A stretch of DNA of 64,000 nt from the NCBI GenBank assembly GCA_024239055.1, contig JANBVJ010000001.1, positions 124,001 through 188,000 on the forward strand. Reading direction: 5' to 3'. This document shows, piece by piece, positions 7,581 through 16,608 of the stretch (the stretch's first letter is position 1; the number at the start of each line of letters is the position of its first letter). Below the pieces are notes generated by a model. It was not told the DNA's origin and did no database searches. It worked only from the letters and a program-made list of their open reading frames with translations. The stretch is from Patescibacteria group bacterium (lineage in GTDB: Bacteria > Patescibacteria > Paceibacteria > Paceibacterales > UBA10102). A program made the position numbers and the translations under genes.

Positions 7581-8855
7581 ATGGAGAAATTCGTTATTAA
7601 AGGGGGCAATTCATTGAAAGGCGAGATAGCGGTTGGAGGCGCCAAAAACGCAGCATTTCCTTTGCTTGCTTCCTCTATTCTTACAAAAGAAGACGTTATT
7701 ATTGAGAATCTTCCTTTGATTGAAGATGTTTTTCGTATTATTGAGATTTTAGAAGGTATGGGGGCAAAGGCTGAATGGATAGATAAGAGAACTATAAAAT
7801 TAAATACTAAGAAATTGGATCCCAAAAAGATAGACAAGGATATTGTGGAACTTCTCAGAGGATCTGTCCTTTTATTTGGACCTCTACTTGCGCGCTTTGG
7901 AAAGGTATATCTTCCGCAACCCGGCGGATGTGTTATTGGAGCTCGTCCCATCGATACTCATTTAGACGCCTTCTCTCAGTTAGGAGTAAAGGTGAAACCT
8001 ATGAAAGATGGTTTTGAGTTAAGTTTAAAGAAAAAGCCAAAAGAGGTGGAGGTTATATTAAACGAGTTTTCACCTACCGCCACAGAAAACATTCTATTGT
8101 TTGCAAGTTTGATGCCAGGTCCCATTACTATAAAGACCGCAGATCAGGATTATCAGGTACAGGAGTTAGTCACGGTTTTAAAAAAGATGGGGGTTAAGGT
8201 ATCAATGAAAGGAGCGCATACTCTGGTTATTAAAGGTAAGGCTACATTGAAAGGATACAAGCATAAGCTTATGTATGATCCTATCGAAGCTGGAACTTTT
8301 ATTATTATGGGAGCTGCTACTTTAGGAACCATTACGGTAAAAAACTGTGAACTAGATTTCTTAGAACTTCTTTTAAAGAGACTTGCTGACTTTGGTGTCC
8401 AGTTTGATATTACAAAAAGGCAGGGGAGGAGAGGGGACGTAACAATGTATGAGTCTGGTGATATAAAAATTGATAAAATACAGACCCTTATCTTTCCTGG
8501 GTTGGCTTCTGACTTTCAGAGCGCATTTGGAGTCTTAGCTACCAAGTCACCCGGCTCCACTTTACTTCATGACCCTATGTATGAAGGAAGATTAAAGTAT
8601 TTGGAAGAGTTGAATAAAATGGGAGCTGAGATTTACTTTACTGATCCGCATCGGGCCATTATTAACGGTCCTACACAACTCTACGGAACTGATTTGGGTA
8701 CATATGACTTAAGAGGAGGGGCCGCTCTCATTATTGCTGCCTTAATAGCTCGTGGCACAAGCACTATTAAGAATATCTATCAGGTGGACAGGGGATATGA
8801 GCGAATTGAGGAGCGACTCCAAAAATTAGGAGCTGACATTCAACGTGTTTCTTAA
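7581..8855 (+). CDS. murA: UDP-N-acetylglucosamine 1-carboxyvinyltransferase
   Basis: MurA transfers enolpyruvate from PEP to UDP-GlcNAc, the first committed step of peptidoglycan synthesis, in the cytosol. The start at 7581 (MEKFVIKGGNSLKGEIAVGG, 424 residues) matches the family; the upstream ATG at 7524 would include the promoter. The catalytic-loop cysteine is present at Cys117 in PGGCVIGARPIDTH, so this is the fosfomycin-sensitive type in principle. Other motifs are GAKNAAFPLLA and YDLRGGAALIIAALIA near the C-terminus. Length is normal. Confidence 0.95.
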   Translation: MEKFVIKGGNSLKGEIAVGGAKNAAFPLLASSILTKEDVIIENLPLIEDVFRIIEILEGMGAKAEWIDKRTIKLNTKKLDPKKIDKDIVELLRGSVLLFGPLLARFGKVYLPQPGGCVIGARPIDTHLDAFSQLGVKVKPMKDGFELSLKKKPKEVEVILNEFSPTATENILLFASLMPGPITIKTADQDYQVQELVTVLKKMGVKVSMKGAHTLVIKGKATLKGYKHKLMYDPIEAGTFIIMGAATLGTITVKNCELDFLELLLKRLADFGVQFDITKRQGRRGDVTMYESGDIKIDKIQTLIFPGLASDFQSAFGVLATKSPGSTLLHDPMYEGRLKYLEELNKMGAEIYFTDPHRAIINGPTQLYGTDLGTYDLRGGAALIIAALIARGTSTIKNIYQVDRGYERIEERLQKLGADIQRVS

Positions 8856-8859
8856 CTCT

Positions 8860-8887
8860 TTGCATTTTTTTACTCTTGTGCTATATT
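8860..8887 (+). promoter_or_regulatory. Promoter of the small zinc-ribbon gene
   Basis: TTGCAT (8860-8865), a 16-base spacer and TATATT (8882-8887). The leader is about 43 bases and carries an AAGGGGG Shine-Dalgarno site. Confidence 0.5.
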
Positions 8888-8936
8888 GAATTCAGTGTGG
8901 TTTATGGGAAACCGCAGAAGTCACAAGGGGGACGAA

Positions 8937-9065
8937 ATGGCAGCAGAGCAGTATCATTGCGATACATGTGGACTAAAGATGCGAGAAGATCAGAACACAG
9001 GAACTGTATGCCCAGGGGGCATACTTCCATGTGGTGGAAAGTTTAAAAGCTCAAATCAAAACTGA
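8937..9065 (+). CDS. 42-residue zinc-ribbon protein
   Basis: The ATG at 8937 follows AAGGGGGACGAA, a strong Shine-Dalgarno site. The protein has the cysteine pattern C8-x2-C11, then C25 and C32, each in a Gly-rich knuckle (CDTCG, CPGG, CGGKF), which should bind one zinc ion. It has its own promoter and lies between murA and mreB. The function is unknown. Coding status is supported by the promoter, ribosome site and zinc pattern together. Confidence 0.65.
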   Translation: MAAEQYHCDTCGLKMREDQNTGTVCPGGILPCGGKFKSSNQN

Positions 9066-9151
9066 TTTCTTGCTCTTACTCTCAGCAACCGGCTGATTTG
9101 TGCTTTACTGCGTAGCCAAAGAACTTGAAAAAGTTCAATCGACAAAAAGCA

Positions 9152-9188
9152 AGGGGGGAAGGCAAGTTGCTCTCCTCCCTATAGTTTT
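9152..9188 (+). terminator. GC-rich hairpin, probable terminator before mreB
   Basis: Bases 9152-9163 pair with 9169-9180 (AGGGGGGAAGGC against GCTCTCCTCCCT) with G-T wobbles and one mismatch, followed by ATAGTTTTAT. The T run is weak. A smaller hairpin, GAACTT-GAAA-AAGTTC, lies just upstream at 9121-9136. The rest of 9066-9194 shows nothing I can name. Confidence 0.4.
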
Positions 9189-9194
9189 ATAAAT

Positions 9195-10211
9195 ATGGGT
9201 ATTTTTATTACAAAAATTGGAATTGATCTCGGTACCGCAAATTCTCTGGTATTCGTGCCGAGAAAGGGAATTGTGTTGCAGGAACCGTCTGTTGTGGCGG
9301 TTTCTCTTGATGATAACAAGATATTAGCGGTTGGGGAGGAGGCAAAAGAAATGACAGGGCGTACTCCTGATACTATTCGGGTGTATCGTCCTATGCGAGA
9401 CGGAGTCATCGCTGACTTTCGGGTGACACAAGCTATGATTCGCCATTTTCTCACGCGTGTTATTCCTCGCTTTCAACCAATGAAACCAGAAGTGTTAATC
9501 TCAGTTCCAGCTGGTATTACCTCAACAGAAAAGAGAGCAGTCATTGAGGCTACTGTAAACGCAGGAGCTCGTTCAGCTTATGTGGCGAAAGAACCTATCT
9601 TGGCCGCCATTGGAGCTGGTATTCCCATTAACTCTTCTTCAGGACACATGATTGTTGATATTGGTGGAGGGACATCTGAGGTTGCCGTTATCTCGTTGGG
9701 AGGTATTGTGGTTTCTTCCTCGCTGCGCGTCGCAGGAGACAGGTTGGACCGTGCAATTTCAGATTTTATTAAAAAGAAGTATAACCTTGCTATTGGTGAG
9801 AAAACAGCAGAAGACATTAAGATAAAAATTGGGACTGCGGTTCCAGAAAAAGAGGAATTGACCTTTGAAATTAGAGGACGAGACCTATTACAGGGGTTGC
9901 CACGAACAATAAAGATATCTTCAAATGAGGTTGCTCAAGCCATTGCAGAACCATTGGAAGATATTCTGCAGGTGATTAAGACTTTGCTCAGAGATACTCC
10001 CCCAGAGCTTTCAGCTGACATTATGGATAAAGGTATGGTTCTCTCAGGAGGCGGTGCTTTGCTTCGTAATATTGACCAGTTGATTTCCGAATCCATCGGT
10101 GTTCCATGTTTTGTGGCTGACAACCCAATGCTTTGCGTTGCAAAAGGTACGGGAGCTGTTTTAGATAATCTGGACGTGTACAAACGTAGCATTATGCAAA
10201 AAAGGAAGTGA
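9195..10211 (+). CDS. mreB: Rod-shape protein MreB (first copy)
   Basis: MreB is a bacterial actin that forms membrane-bound filaments and guides cell-wall synthesis. The 338-residue protein has the ATP-binding motifs IGIDLGTANSLVFV (phosphate 1), DIGGGTSEVAVISLGG (phosphate 2) and VLSGGGALLRNID (adenosine), and the amphipathic-like start MGIFITK. It overlaps holB and opens the unit mreB-holB-frr-rseP-proS-mreB-gatC-gatA. A second, clearly different mreB starts at 13826. Confidence 0.93.
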   Translation: MGIFITKIGIDLGTANSLVFVPRKGIVLQEPSVVAVSLDDNKILAVGEEAKEMTGRTPDTIRVYRPMRDGVIADFRVTQAMIRHFLTRVIPRFQPMKPEVLISVPAGITSTEKRAVIEATVNAGARSAYVAKEPILAAIGAGIPINSSSGHMIVDIGGGTSEVAVISLGGIVVSSSLRVAGDRLDRAISDFIKKKYNLAIGEKTAEDIKIKIGTAVPEKEELTFEIRGRDLLQGLPRTIKISSNEVAQAIAEPLEDILQVIKTLLRDTPPELSADIMDKGMVLSGGGALLRNIDQLISESIGVPCFVADNPMLCVAKGTGAVLDNLDVYKRSIMQKRK

Positions 10212-10978
10212 TGCAACACTATTCTTTTGAAAAGCAGTTAGCTCAGATTGCCCACTCAATTAATGAAGGAAGGATATCACATGCCTATTTGTTTTCAAGG
10301 GGGGATATAGAGCAGATGAAGGAGTGTGCTTTGAGTGTTGCAGGTCTTTTATTGGAGCAAAAGATTGGGGAGGGCATAAATCCTGATCTTACAATTGTGA
10401 GTCCTGAAACTGATTCAGGACGTATTAGCGTTGAACAGATACGGCAATTCCGTTCCTATCTGAGTTTAGCTCCGCATAGTTCTACTTATAAAGTAGCTGT
10501 TATAGAGTCAGCAGAACGCATGGGAGAGGATGCTCAATCAATGTTCTTAAAGTTATTGGAGGAGCCAAAAGGGCAAGCTGTTATTATCTTAATCGCCAAA
10601 CAGCCAGATATTTTGTTATCTACTATTCGTTCCCGCACCCAAGAGATACGTTTTGCTTCCCAACAAGTTAGTTTGGATGTAAAAAGATATGAGGAGTCGG
10701 AGACCATCAGAAAATTCAGGGATTTGAGAAAGGTTTCACTGAGTGAGCGCTTTCAATATGCAGCAACCCTATCAGAAGACAACAAAGAATCTCTTTTTAT
10801 GTGTTCAGAATGGCTGGGATATTTGAGGGCTTTGATGATTGGAGAGGTTAAGAAAAAGTCTTTGCACACAAAGCGTTTAAAGAGATTGGTAGAACTAGTT
10901 GACGATACTATGTCTTGCCTTTCCTCTACAAACGTGAATGCCAAGCTGTCTTTGGAGAGAATTATGTTAGCATTATAA
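10211..10978 (+). CDS. holB: DNA polymerase III delta'-like clamp-loader subunit
   Basis: Delta' is the stator of the clamp loader. The 255-residue protein starts at ATG 10211, overlapping the mreB stop (a GTG at 10208 is also possible). It has the RFC-like pattern: HAYLFSRG in place of an intact P-loop, as expected for delta'; INPDLTIVSPE; VAVIESAERMGEDAQSMFLKLLEEP; and STIRSRTQEIRF where the family often has the arginine-finger SRC. The zinc-binding cysteines of the full-length protein are missing, and it is shorter than the usual 330 residues. Confidence 0.8.
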   Translation: MQHYSFEKQLAQIAHSINEGRISHAYLFSRGDIEQMKECALSVAGLLLEQKIGEGINPDLTIVSPETDSGRISVEQIRQFRSYLSLAPHSSTYKVAVIESAERMGEDAQSMFLKLLEEPKGQAVIILIAKQPDILLSTIRSRTQEIRFASQQVSLDVKRYEESETIRKFRDLRKVSLSERFQYAATLSEDNKESLFMCSEWLGYLRALMIGEVKKKSLHTKRLKRLVELVDDTMSCLSSTNVNAKLSLERIMLAL

Positions 10979-10979
10979 T

Positions 10980-11534
10980 ATGTATCAAGAAATTATTGAC
11001 AATATAAAGCCGGAGCTGGATAAAACCATAACATATATTGCGACAGAGTTTGCAAAGATTAGAACCGGGCAAGCGAGCCCTGCTCTTATTTCAGATATTG
11101 TAGTGGATGTCTTCGGGGAAAAGATGGTGTTAAAACAGTTGGCCGCAATTACAACGCCAGAACCTCGTCAGCTTCTCGTTGACCCCTGGGATAAGTCTTA
11201 TCTGGAAGCAATTGAAAAAGCGCTTCATGCTTCCTCGTTAGGAACTAGTCCTATTGTGGATAAAGGTGTAATTCGTATTACGCTTCCAGAAATGACGCAG
11301 GAATATCGTACACAACTTATGCGCATTGTTTCAGAAAAGGCAGAAGAGGGAAAGAAAACCCTTAGGCGGTGGAGAGAAGAGGCATGGAATGAAATACAGG
11401 ATAAGACTCGAGGAGGAAAGATACGGGAGGATGATAAGTTTAAGGGAAAGGAAGAATTACAGAAAGTGCTTGACGAATATACAACAAAGATTGATGAGTT
11501 GGTGACAAAAAAGACAAATGAAATAACCTTGTAG
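10980..11534 (+). CDS. frr: Ribosome recycling factor
   Basis: RRF splits post-termination ribosomes together with EF-G. The 184-residue protein has the expected length and the motifs FAKIRTGQASPALISDIVVD, AAITTPEPRQLLVDPWD, LGTSPIVDKGVIRITLPEMT and the long C-terminal helix with KGKEELQKVLDEYTTKIDEL. It starts one base after holB. Confidence 0.95.
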   Translation: MYQEIIDNIKPELDKTITYIATEFAKIRTGQASPALISDIVVDVFGEKMVLKQLAAITTPEPRQLLVDPWDKSYLEAIEKALHASSLGTSPIVDKGVIRITLPEMTQEYRTQLMRIVSEKAEEGKKTLRRWREEAWNEIQDKTRGGKIREDDKFKGKEELQKVLDEYTTKIDELVTKKTNEITL

Positions 11535-11540
11535 ACCATT

Positions 11541-12608
11541 ATGCTTTTTGTTATTGCATTGTTTTCTTTGCTTCTTCTTGTGCTTTTACACGAGCTTGGG
11601 CATTTTTTTGTGGCAAAAAAGTATGGAGTTAAAGTGGAGGAGTTGGGTATTGGAATTCCACCCCGCATATTCGGTATAAAAGTTGGTGAGACCCTATATT
11701 CTTTAAATTGGCTTCCTCTTGGTGCCTTTGTACGATTAGAAGGTGAGGAGGACAGAGAAGGAGGTCCACGTTCTTTTAACTCAAAAAGCATATTGCAGAG
11801 ATCTCTTATTATTGCCGCTGGCGTTATTGCCTTTTGGATTATTGCGGCTTTCATCTTTGGTATTCTGGGCGCGGTTTCGGGTATTCCCATGCAGGTTTCA
11901 GATGACGAAATAGCAGTAACCAATGCAAAGGTGCAGATTGTAGGCATAGCTCCTGATTCTCCAGCTGAGGCTGCGGGTATTGAATTGGGTGATTTTCTTG
12001 TAGAGATACAGGGAGAGAAGTTCAGCACGGTTGGGGGTATACAAGACAGTATTTCAGGATATCTTGGTGAGGCAACATCTTTTGTTTTTGAAAGGCAGGG
12101 AGATGAGATTGAGTTGTCTTTAATACCAAGGGAGAATCCTCCGGAGAGCGAAGGAGCGATAGGCGTGGCACTTGCGAGAACAGCTTTAGTGCGGCATTCC
12201 TGGTTGCAAGCCCCCTATAAAGGAGTACAGTTATCGGGAAATCTGACCCTTACAATTCTTAAAGGATTTGGTTCTCTTATTACTTCTGTATCAAAAGGAG
12301 ATGGTCTGCCAGCTGGCATGCAGGTGATGGGACCTCTTGGTATTGTGGATACTTTAAAGAATGCTTTTTCTCTTGGAGTTCCCTATTACTTCTACTTTTT
12401 AGGTCTTTTGTCTATTTATCTTGCAATATTCAATGCGCTTCCTATCCCAGCTGTTGACGGAGGACGTCTGCTGTTTCTGGCAATTGAGGCTATTCGTAGA
12501 AAACCCCTGCCCGAACGCATTGAACGGGGTACTAATAATATCGTTTTTATCGCATTGATAATTCTTATGATTTGGGTAACAATAAAGGATATTATCCGCA
12601 TCTTTTAA
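11541..12608 (+). CDS. rseP: Site-2 (M50) membrane metalloprotease
   Basis: A zinc protease that cuts within membranes, of the RseP/RasP type. In the 355-residue protein the zinc-binding HELGH is at residues 17-21 in the first transmembrane helix, a single PDZ domain lies at about 125-195 (VGIAPDSPAEAAGIELGDFLVEI), and the second motif NALPIPAVDGGRLLF carries the third zinc ligand near residue 300. Substrates cannot be told from sequence; no anti-sigma factor is nearby. The gene lies six bases after frr. Confidence 0.9.
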   Translation: MLFVIALFSLLLLVLLHELGHFFVAKKYGVKVEELGIGIPPRIFGIKVGETLYSLNWLPLGAFVRLEGEEDREGGPRSFNSKSILQRSLIIAAGVIAFWIIAAFIFGILGAVSGIPMQVSDDEIAVTNAKVQIVGIAPDSPAEAAGIELGDFLVEIQGEKFSTVGGIQDSISGYLGEATSFVFERQGDEIELSLIPRENPPESEGAIGVALARTALVRHSWLQAPYKGVQLSGNLTLTILKGFGSLITSVSKGDGLPAGMQVMGPLGIVDTLKNAFSLGVPYYFYFLGLLSIYLAIFNALPIPAVDGGRLLFLAIEAIRRKPLPERIERGTNNIVFIALIILMIWVTIKDIIRIF

Positions 12609-12609
12609 T

Positions 12610-13851
12610 ATGAGACAGTCTCAACTTTTTACAAAAACTTTAAGATCCGCTCCCAAAGACGAGGAAAGCATAAACGCGCAGCTTCTTATTAGGGCTGGCT
12701 TTATACACAAGGAGATGGCAGGGGTGTATACATTCCTTCCATTGGGTTTTCTGGTTTTAAGGAAGGTTGAAAATATTATCAGAGAAGAGATGACGGGAGT
12801 TGGGGGAATGGAGATGTTAATGCCTTCTCTGCAGCCCAAGAAAAACTGGGAGACGACAGGAAGATGGGATGATTTAGATAACCTGTTTCGTTTTAAAAGC
12901 TTTTATTCAAAGAATGACTATGCTTTAGGTCCTACACATGAGGAGATAGTCACTCCTTTAATGAAAAGGTATATTGTTTCCTATAAAGACCTTCCTTTTT
13001 CTATCTTTCAAATCCAGACAAAGTTCAGAGATGAAAAAAGAGCAAAAGCCGGACTCTTGCGGGGACGGGAGTTTATTATGAAAGATCTTTATTCTTTTCA
13101 TGCGACAGAAAAGGATTCAAATGAATACTATGAAAAAGTAGCTCAGGCCTACAAAACAATATTCAAACGCGTTGGTCTTGGAGATATTACATACTACACA
13201 ACAGCTTCAGGCGGAACGTTTTCTGATTACTCCCACGAGTTTCAGACACTGACTGAATCGGGGGAGGATACTATATATACAGTTAAAGGAAAGAAGCTTG
13301 CGGTTAATCAGGAAATTGTAAAAGAAGAGAAAACATGGTTTGGAGTTCCCAGTGCAAAGTTAAAAAAAGAAAAGGCGATTGAGGTTGCAAATATATTCAA
13401 GTTAAAGACAAAGTATTCCAAGGCCTTTGGCCTTCAATGGCGGGACAAAAAGGGTAAAGTGCAGGACGTGATTATGAACTGTTATGGTATTGGTCTACCT
13501 CGACTTATTGGAGCGGTTGTTGAGGTATTTCATGATAAAGAAGGCATTATCTGGCCTGAGAATTTAGCTCCCTATGCAGTTCACTTAATATCTTTGAAGG
13601 GAACAGAAAAAGAAGCAGATAGACTATATGATGATTTAGTAAAACAAGGAGTTGAGGTTTTGTATGATGACAGAGATGTCTCGCCAGGAGAAAAGTTTGC
13701 GGATGCCGACCTTATTGGTATTCCAAAACGTCTTGTGATAAGCTCAAAGACGTTAGAAAAAGATTCGATTGAGTTGAAGATGAGAAATAAGGTAAAGGGA
13801 AAGCTTGTGAAGATAGAAAAAGTACATGAAAGTTTTAAAAAGACAATTTAA
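12610..13851 (+). CDS. proS: Prolyl-tRNA synthetase lacking the editing insertion
   Basis: A class II synthetase charging tRNA-Pro. The 413 residues contain motif 1 (GVYTFLPLGFLVLRKVENII), motif 2 (FRDEKRAKAGLLRGREFIMKD) and motif 3 (CYGIGLPRLIGAVVEV), then the anticodon-binding domain with YDDRDVSPGEKFADADLIG. The INS domain of about 180 residues, which hydrolyses Ala-tRNA-Pro in most bacterial enzymes, is missing between motifs 2 and 3. The last 26 bases overlap the second mreB. Confidence 0.95.
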   Translation: MRQSQLFTKTLRSAPKDEESINAQLLIRAGFIHKEMAGVYTFLPLGFLVLRKVENIIREEMTGVGGMEMLMPSLQPKKNWETTGRWDDLDNLFRFKSFYSKNDYALGPTHEEIVTPLMKRYIVSYKDLPFSIFQIQTKFRDEKRAKAGLLRGREFIMKDLYSFHATEKDSNEYYEKVAQAYKTIFKRVGLGDITYYTTASGGTFSDYSHEFQTLTESGEDTIYTVKGKKLAVNQEIVKEEKTWFGVPSAKLKKEKAIEVANIFKLKTKYSKAFGLQWRDKKGKVQDVIMNCYGIGLPRLIGAVVEVFHDKEGIIWPENLAPYAVHLISLKGTEKEADRLYDDLVKQGVEVLYDDRDVSPGEKFADADLIGIPKRLVISSKTLEKDSIELKMRNKVKGKLVKIEKVHESFKKTI

Positions 13852-14896
13852 TAAAGCTCTTTCATATCTTGGTTATGATATTGCAATTGACCTTGGGACA
13901 GCAAACTCTCTGGTTTATGTAAAAGACAGGGGTATTGTGATTCAAGAGCCCTCTGTAGTTGCGATTAACCAGAAGACAGGACAGGTTCTTGCTATTGGGG
14001 AAGCCGCAAAAAAGATGGTTGGCAGGACTCCAGCCCATATTGTAGCTACGAGACCCTTGGTAAAGGGAGTTATCTCTGACTTTGAGGTGACAGAACAGAT
14101 GTTAAAGTACTTCATCTCCAAGGTTTATAAGAAACGCTTTCTTTTTGCTCCAGGACCCAGAGTGATTGTCGGCATTCCATTTGGCGTGACCGAGGTTGAG
14201 AAAAAGGCAGTACGGGACGCAACCTTAAACGCAGGAGCAAGAGAGGTATATCTGGTGGATGAACCTATGGCTGCCGCCATTGGAGCTCGTATGGAGGTGC
14301 AGGAAGCGGGAGGAAACTTTATTGTTGATATTGGCGGAGGAACCACCGAGGTTGCCGTTATTTCATTGGGTGGCGTGGTCTATGCAAAGTCCTTAAGAAC
14401 CGCAGGAGACAAGCTGTCTGAAGACATTATTGACTTTGCGCAAGACCAGTTCAAACTATTAATAGGGGAGAGGACAGCTGAAGCCGTAAAGATAGGTATT
14501 GGTTCGGCCTATCCGTTAAAGGAAAAACGGGCTATACCTCTGCGCGGCAGAAACATTGTAACAGGGCTTCCCGAGGAGATTATGGTAACAGATACCGATA
14601 TTAGAAAGGCGATGCAAAAGTCAGTAAAGATGATTGTGGATGAAGTAAAGAACACGGTAGAAGAAACACCTCCTGAGTTATTGGCCGACATTATGGCACG
14701 GGGCATTTATATGGCAGGAGGAGGATCTCTGCTACGCGAACTGGATACTTTAATTACCAAGGAAACTAAGATTCCAACTAAGTTAGTGGAAGATCCGATG
14801 ACCGCTGTAGTAAGAGGAGCAGGGCTCGTTTTGGAGAACTTAGACGAATTGTACGAGGTTTTAGCTGAAACAGGGGATATGGAACCACCAAAATAA
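13826..14896 (+). CDS. mreB: Rod-shape protein MreB (second copy)
   Basis: The 356-residue actin homologue has YDIAIDLGTANSLVYVKDRG, DIGGGTTEVAVISLGG and IYMAGGGSLLREL as nucleotide-binding motifs. Compared with the copy at 9195 it has an extra N-terminal helix (MKVLKRQFNKALSYLG), which may be the membrane-binding amphipathic helix. Its start lies inside the end of proS, so it is co-transcribed and perhaps translationally coupled. MreB and Mbl cannot be told apart here. Confidence 0.93.
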   Translation: MKVLKRQFNKALSYLGYDIAIDLGTANSLVYVKDRGIVIQEPSVVAINQKTGQVLAIGEAAKKMVGRTPAHIVATRPLVKGVISDFEVTEQMLKYFISKVYKKRFLFAPGPRVIVGIPFGVTEVEKKAVRDATLNAGAREVYLVDEPMAAAIGARMEVQEAGGNFIVDIGGGTTEVAVISLGGVVYAKSLRTAGDKLSEDIIDFAQDQFKLLIGERTAEAVKIGIGSAYPLKEKRAIPLRGRNIVTGLPEEIMVTDTDIRKAMQKSVKMIVDEVKNTVEETPPELLADIMARGIYMAGGGSLLRELDTLITKETKIPTKLVEDPMTAVVRGAGLVLENLDELYEVLAETGDMEPPK

Positions 14897-14897
14897 T

Positions 14898-15188
14898 ATG
14901 GTTTTAAAAAAAGACGTAATCCGTATAGCTCAGCTTGCGAGGATACAAGTTTCCAATAAAGAGGTTGAAAAGTTTGTTGGTGAGTTTTCAGATATTCTCA
15001 CTTATTTTGATACATTAAAAAAAGCAAAACTCAAGGGTATTCAACCAATGACACATTCTGTAACTTCGCAAAATGTTGTGCGCAAGGATGAAGGAAAAAA
15101 GGTAAGCGTAGAGGTAAAGAATAAATTGGTTGCAATGACCGAAACGACAAAAGGGGGATTTTCTAAGGTAAAAGCTATTCTTCAATAG
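14898..15188 (+). CDS. gatC: Glu/Asp-tRNA amidotransferase subunit C
   Basis: GatC stabilises the GatA-GatB complex that makes Gln-tRNA and/or Asn-tRNA by transamidation. The 96-residue protein has the family pattern DVIRIAQLARIQVS, EFSDILTYFDTLKKA and a Met-Thr-His stretch (QPMTHSV). It lies one base after mreB and one base before gatA; gatB is separate at 29843. Confidence 0.92.
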   Translation: MVLKKDVIRIAQLARIQVSNKEVEKFVGEFSDILTYFDTLKKAKLKGIQPMTHSVTSQNVVRKDEGKKVSVEVKNKLVAMTETTKGGFSKVKAILQ

Positions 15189-15189
15189 T

Positions 15190-16608
15190 ATGGCAGATAT
15201 TCTTTCCTATACCATAGAAGAGTTGAGTCAGAAGTTGGCAAAGCAAGAGATATCTTCTCTTGAGCTGACAAAGGCATATCTGGACAGTATTAAAAAACAG
15301 GATAAGAATATTCATGCCTTTCTTTCTGTGGATGAAGCGTTAGCTTTAGCAGATGCCAAGAAGGCAGACACTCTATTAAAGGATGCAAAGAATATTACAA
15401 AGCTCACAGGTATTCCCTATGGCGTGAAAGATGCTATTTTAGTTGAGGGTATGGTCTGCAGTGCTGGCTCAAAAATGCTCAAAGATTATATTGCTCCATA
15501 TGACGCTACGGTTATAATAAAGTTAAAGAAAGCCGGTGCTGTTATTTTAGGTAAAACCAATATGGATGAGTTTGGCATGGGAGCGTCTACAGAGAACTCT
15601 GCCTTTGGCGTAACTAAGAACCCGCATGATGTAACACGTGTTCCAGGAGGCAGCTCTGGGGGTTCTTCAGCCGCTGTTTCAGCACATGAAAGCGTCTTTG
15701 CGCTAGGAGAGGACACAGGAGGCTCAATACGCCTTCCTGCCTCTTTTTGCGGGGTTGTTGGATTAAAGCCAACGTATGGGGCGGTATCCAGGTATGGTAT
15801 TATTGCCTTTGCCTCTTCTTTAGATCAGGTAGGACCTATAACAAAGACCGTGGATGATTGTAAGATTGTGTTTCAGGCTATTTCAGGACAAGATCCAATG
15901 GATTCAACCACAGTGGAATTAAAACTTAAGAAACCCGAGCGAAAGAAATTACGCATTGGTGTGCCAAAGGAATTTTTTACAAAGGGATTAGATAAGGATG
16001 TGGAAAAAGTTATAAAGGATACTATTGGAAAACTTGGGAACAAAGGAGCTATAATAAAAGAAGTGAGTCTCCCAAATTTACAGTATGGCCTTGCAGCTTA
16101 CTATATTATTAATATGTCAGAAGCTTCCGCGAACTTAGCACGATATGATGGCATTCGGTATGGACATAGGGGAAAGAAAGCCAAGAACTTAAGAGAGATG
16201 TATGAGGAGAATAGGGGAGAGGGATTTGGTGAAGAAGTAAAGCGTAGAATAATGCTTGGAACATATGCGCTTTCTGCGGGATACTATGATGCCTACTATT
16301 TGCAAGCCCAGAAGATGCGCACACTCCTACTCTCTGACTTTGAAAAGGTATTTAAGGACGTAGATGTGGTGGCGGGTCCCGTAAGTCCAGTACTTCCATT
16401 TAAGATAGGGGAGCGAATAGGAGATCCAATGTCCATGTATCTTGTAGATGCATATACAGTCCCAGCTAATCTTACTGGACTGCCAGCACTATCTGTTCCA
16501 GCGGGCAAGGTTGGAAAGCTTCCTGTTGGTATGCAGTTTATTTCAGGGAAATTTGAAGAGCCCACATTGTTTGCCGCAGGTAAAATGCTTGAAAAAATAT
16601 ATGTTTGA
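15190..16608 (+). CDS. gatA: Glu/Asp-tRNA amidotransferase subunit A
   Basis: GatA is the amidase that releases ammonia from glutamine for the GatB active site. The 472-residue protein has the amidase-signature triad: Lys in GIPYGVKDAI, and the serines of GGSSGGSSAAVSA and DTGGSIRLPAS. The GVVGLKPTYGAVSRYG segment is typical. Length is normal. With gatC and gatB it implies indirect charging of tRNA-Gln and/or tRNA-Asn. Confidence 0.95.
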   Translation: MADILSYTIEELSQKLAKQEISSLELTKAYLDSIKKQDKNIHAFLSVDEALALADAKKADTLLKDAKNITKLTGIPYGVKDAILVEGMVCSAGSKMLKDYIAPYDATVIIKLKKAGAVILGKTNMDEFGMGASTENSAFGVTKNPHDVTRVPGGSSGGSSAAVSAHESVFALGEDTGGSIRLPASFCGVVGLKPTYGAVSRYGIIAFASSLDQVGPITKTVDDCKIVFQAISGQDPMDSTTVELKLKKPERKKLRIGVPKEFFTKGLDKDVEKVIKDTIGKLGNKGAIIKEVSLPNLQYGLAAYYIINMSEASANLARYDGIRYGHRGKKAKNLREMYEENRGEGFGEEVKRRIMLGTYALSAGYYDAYYLQAQKMRTLLLSDFEKVFKDVDVVAGPVSPVLPFKIGERIGDPMSMYLVDAYTVPANLTGLPALSVPAGKVGKLPVGMQFISGKFEEPTLFAAGKMLEKIYV

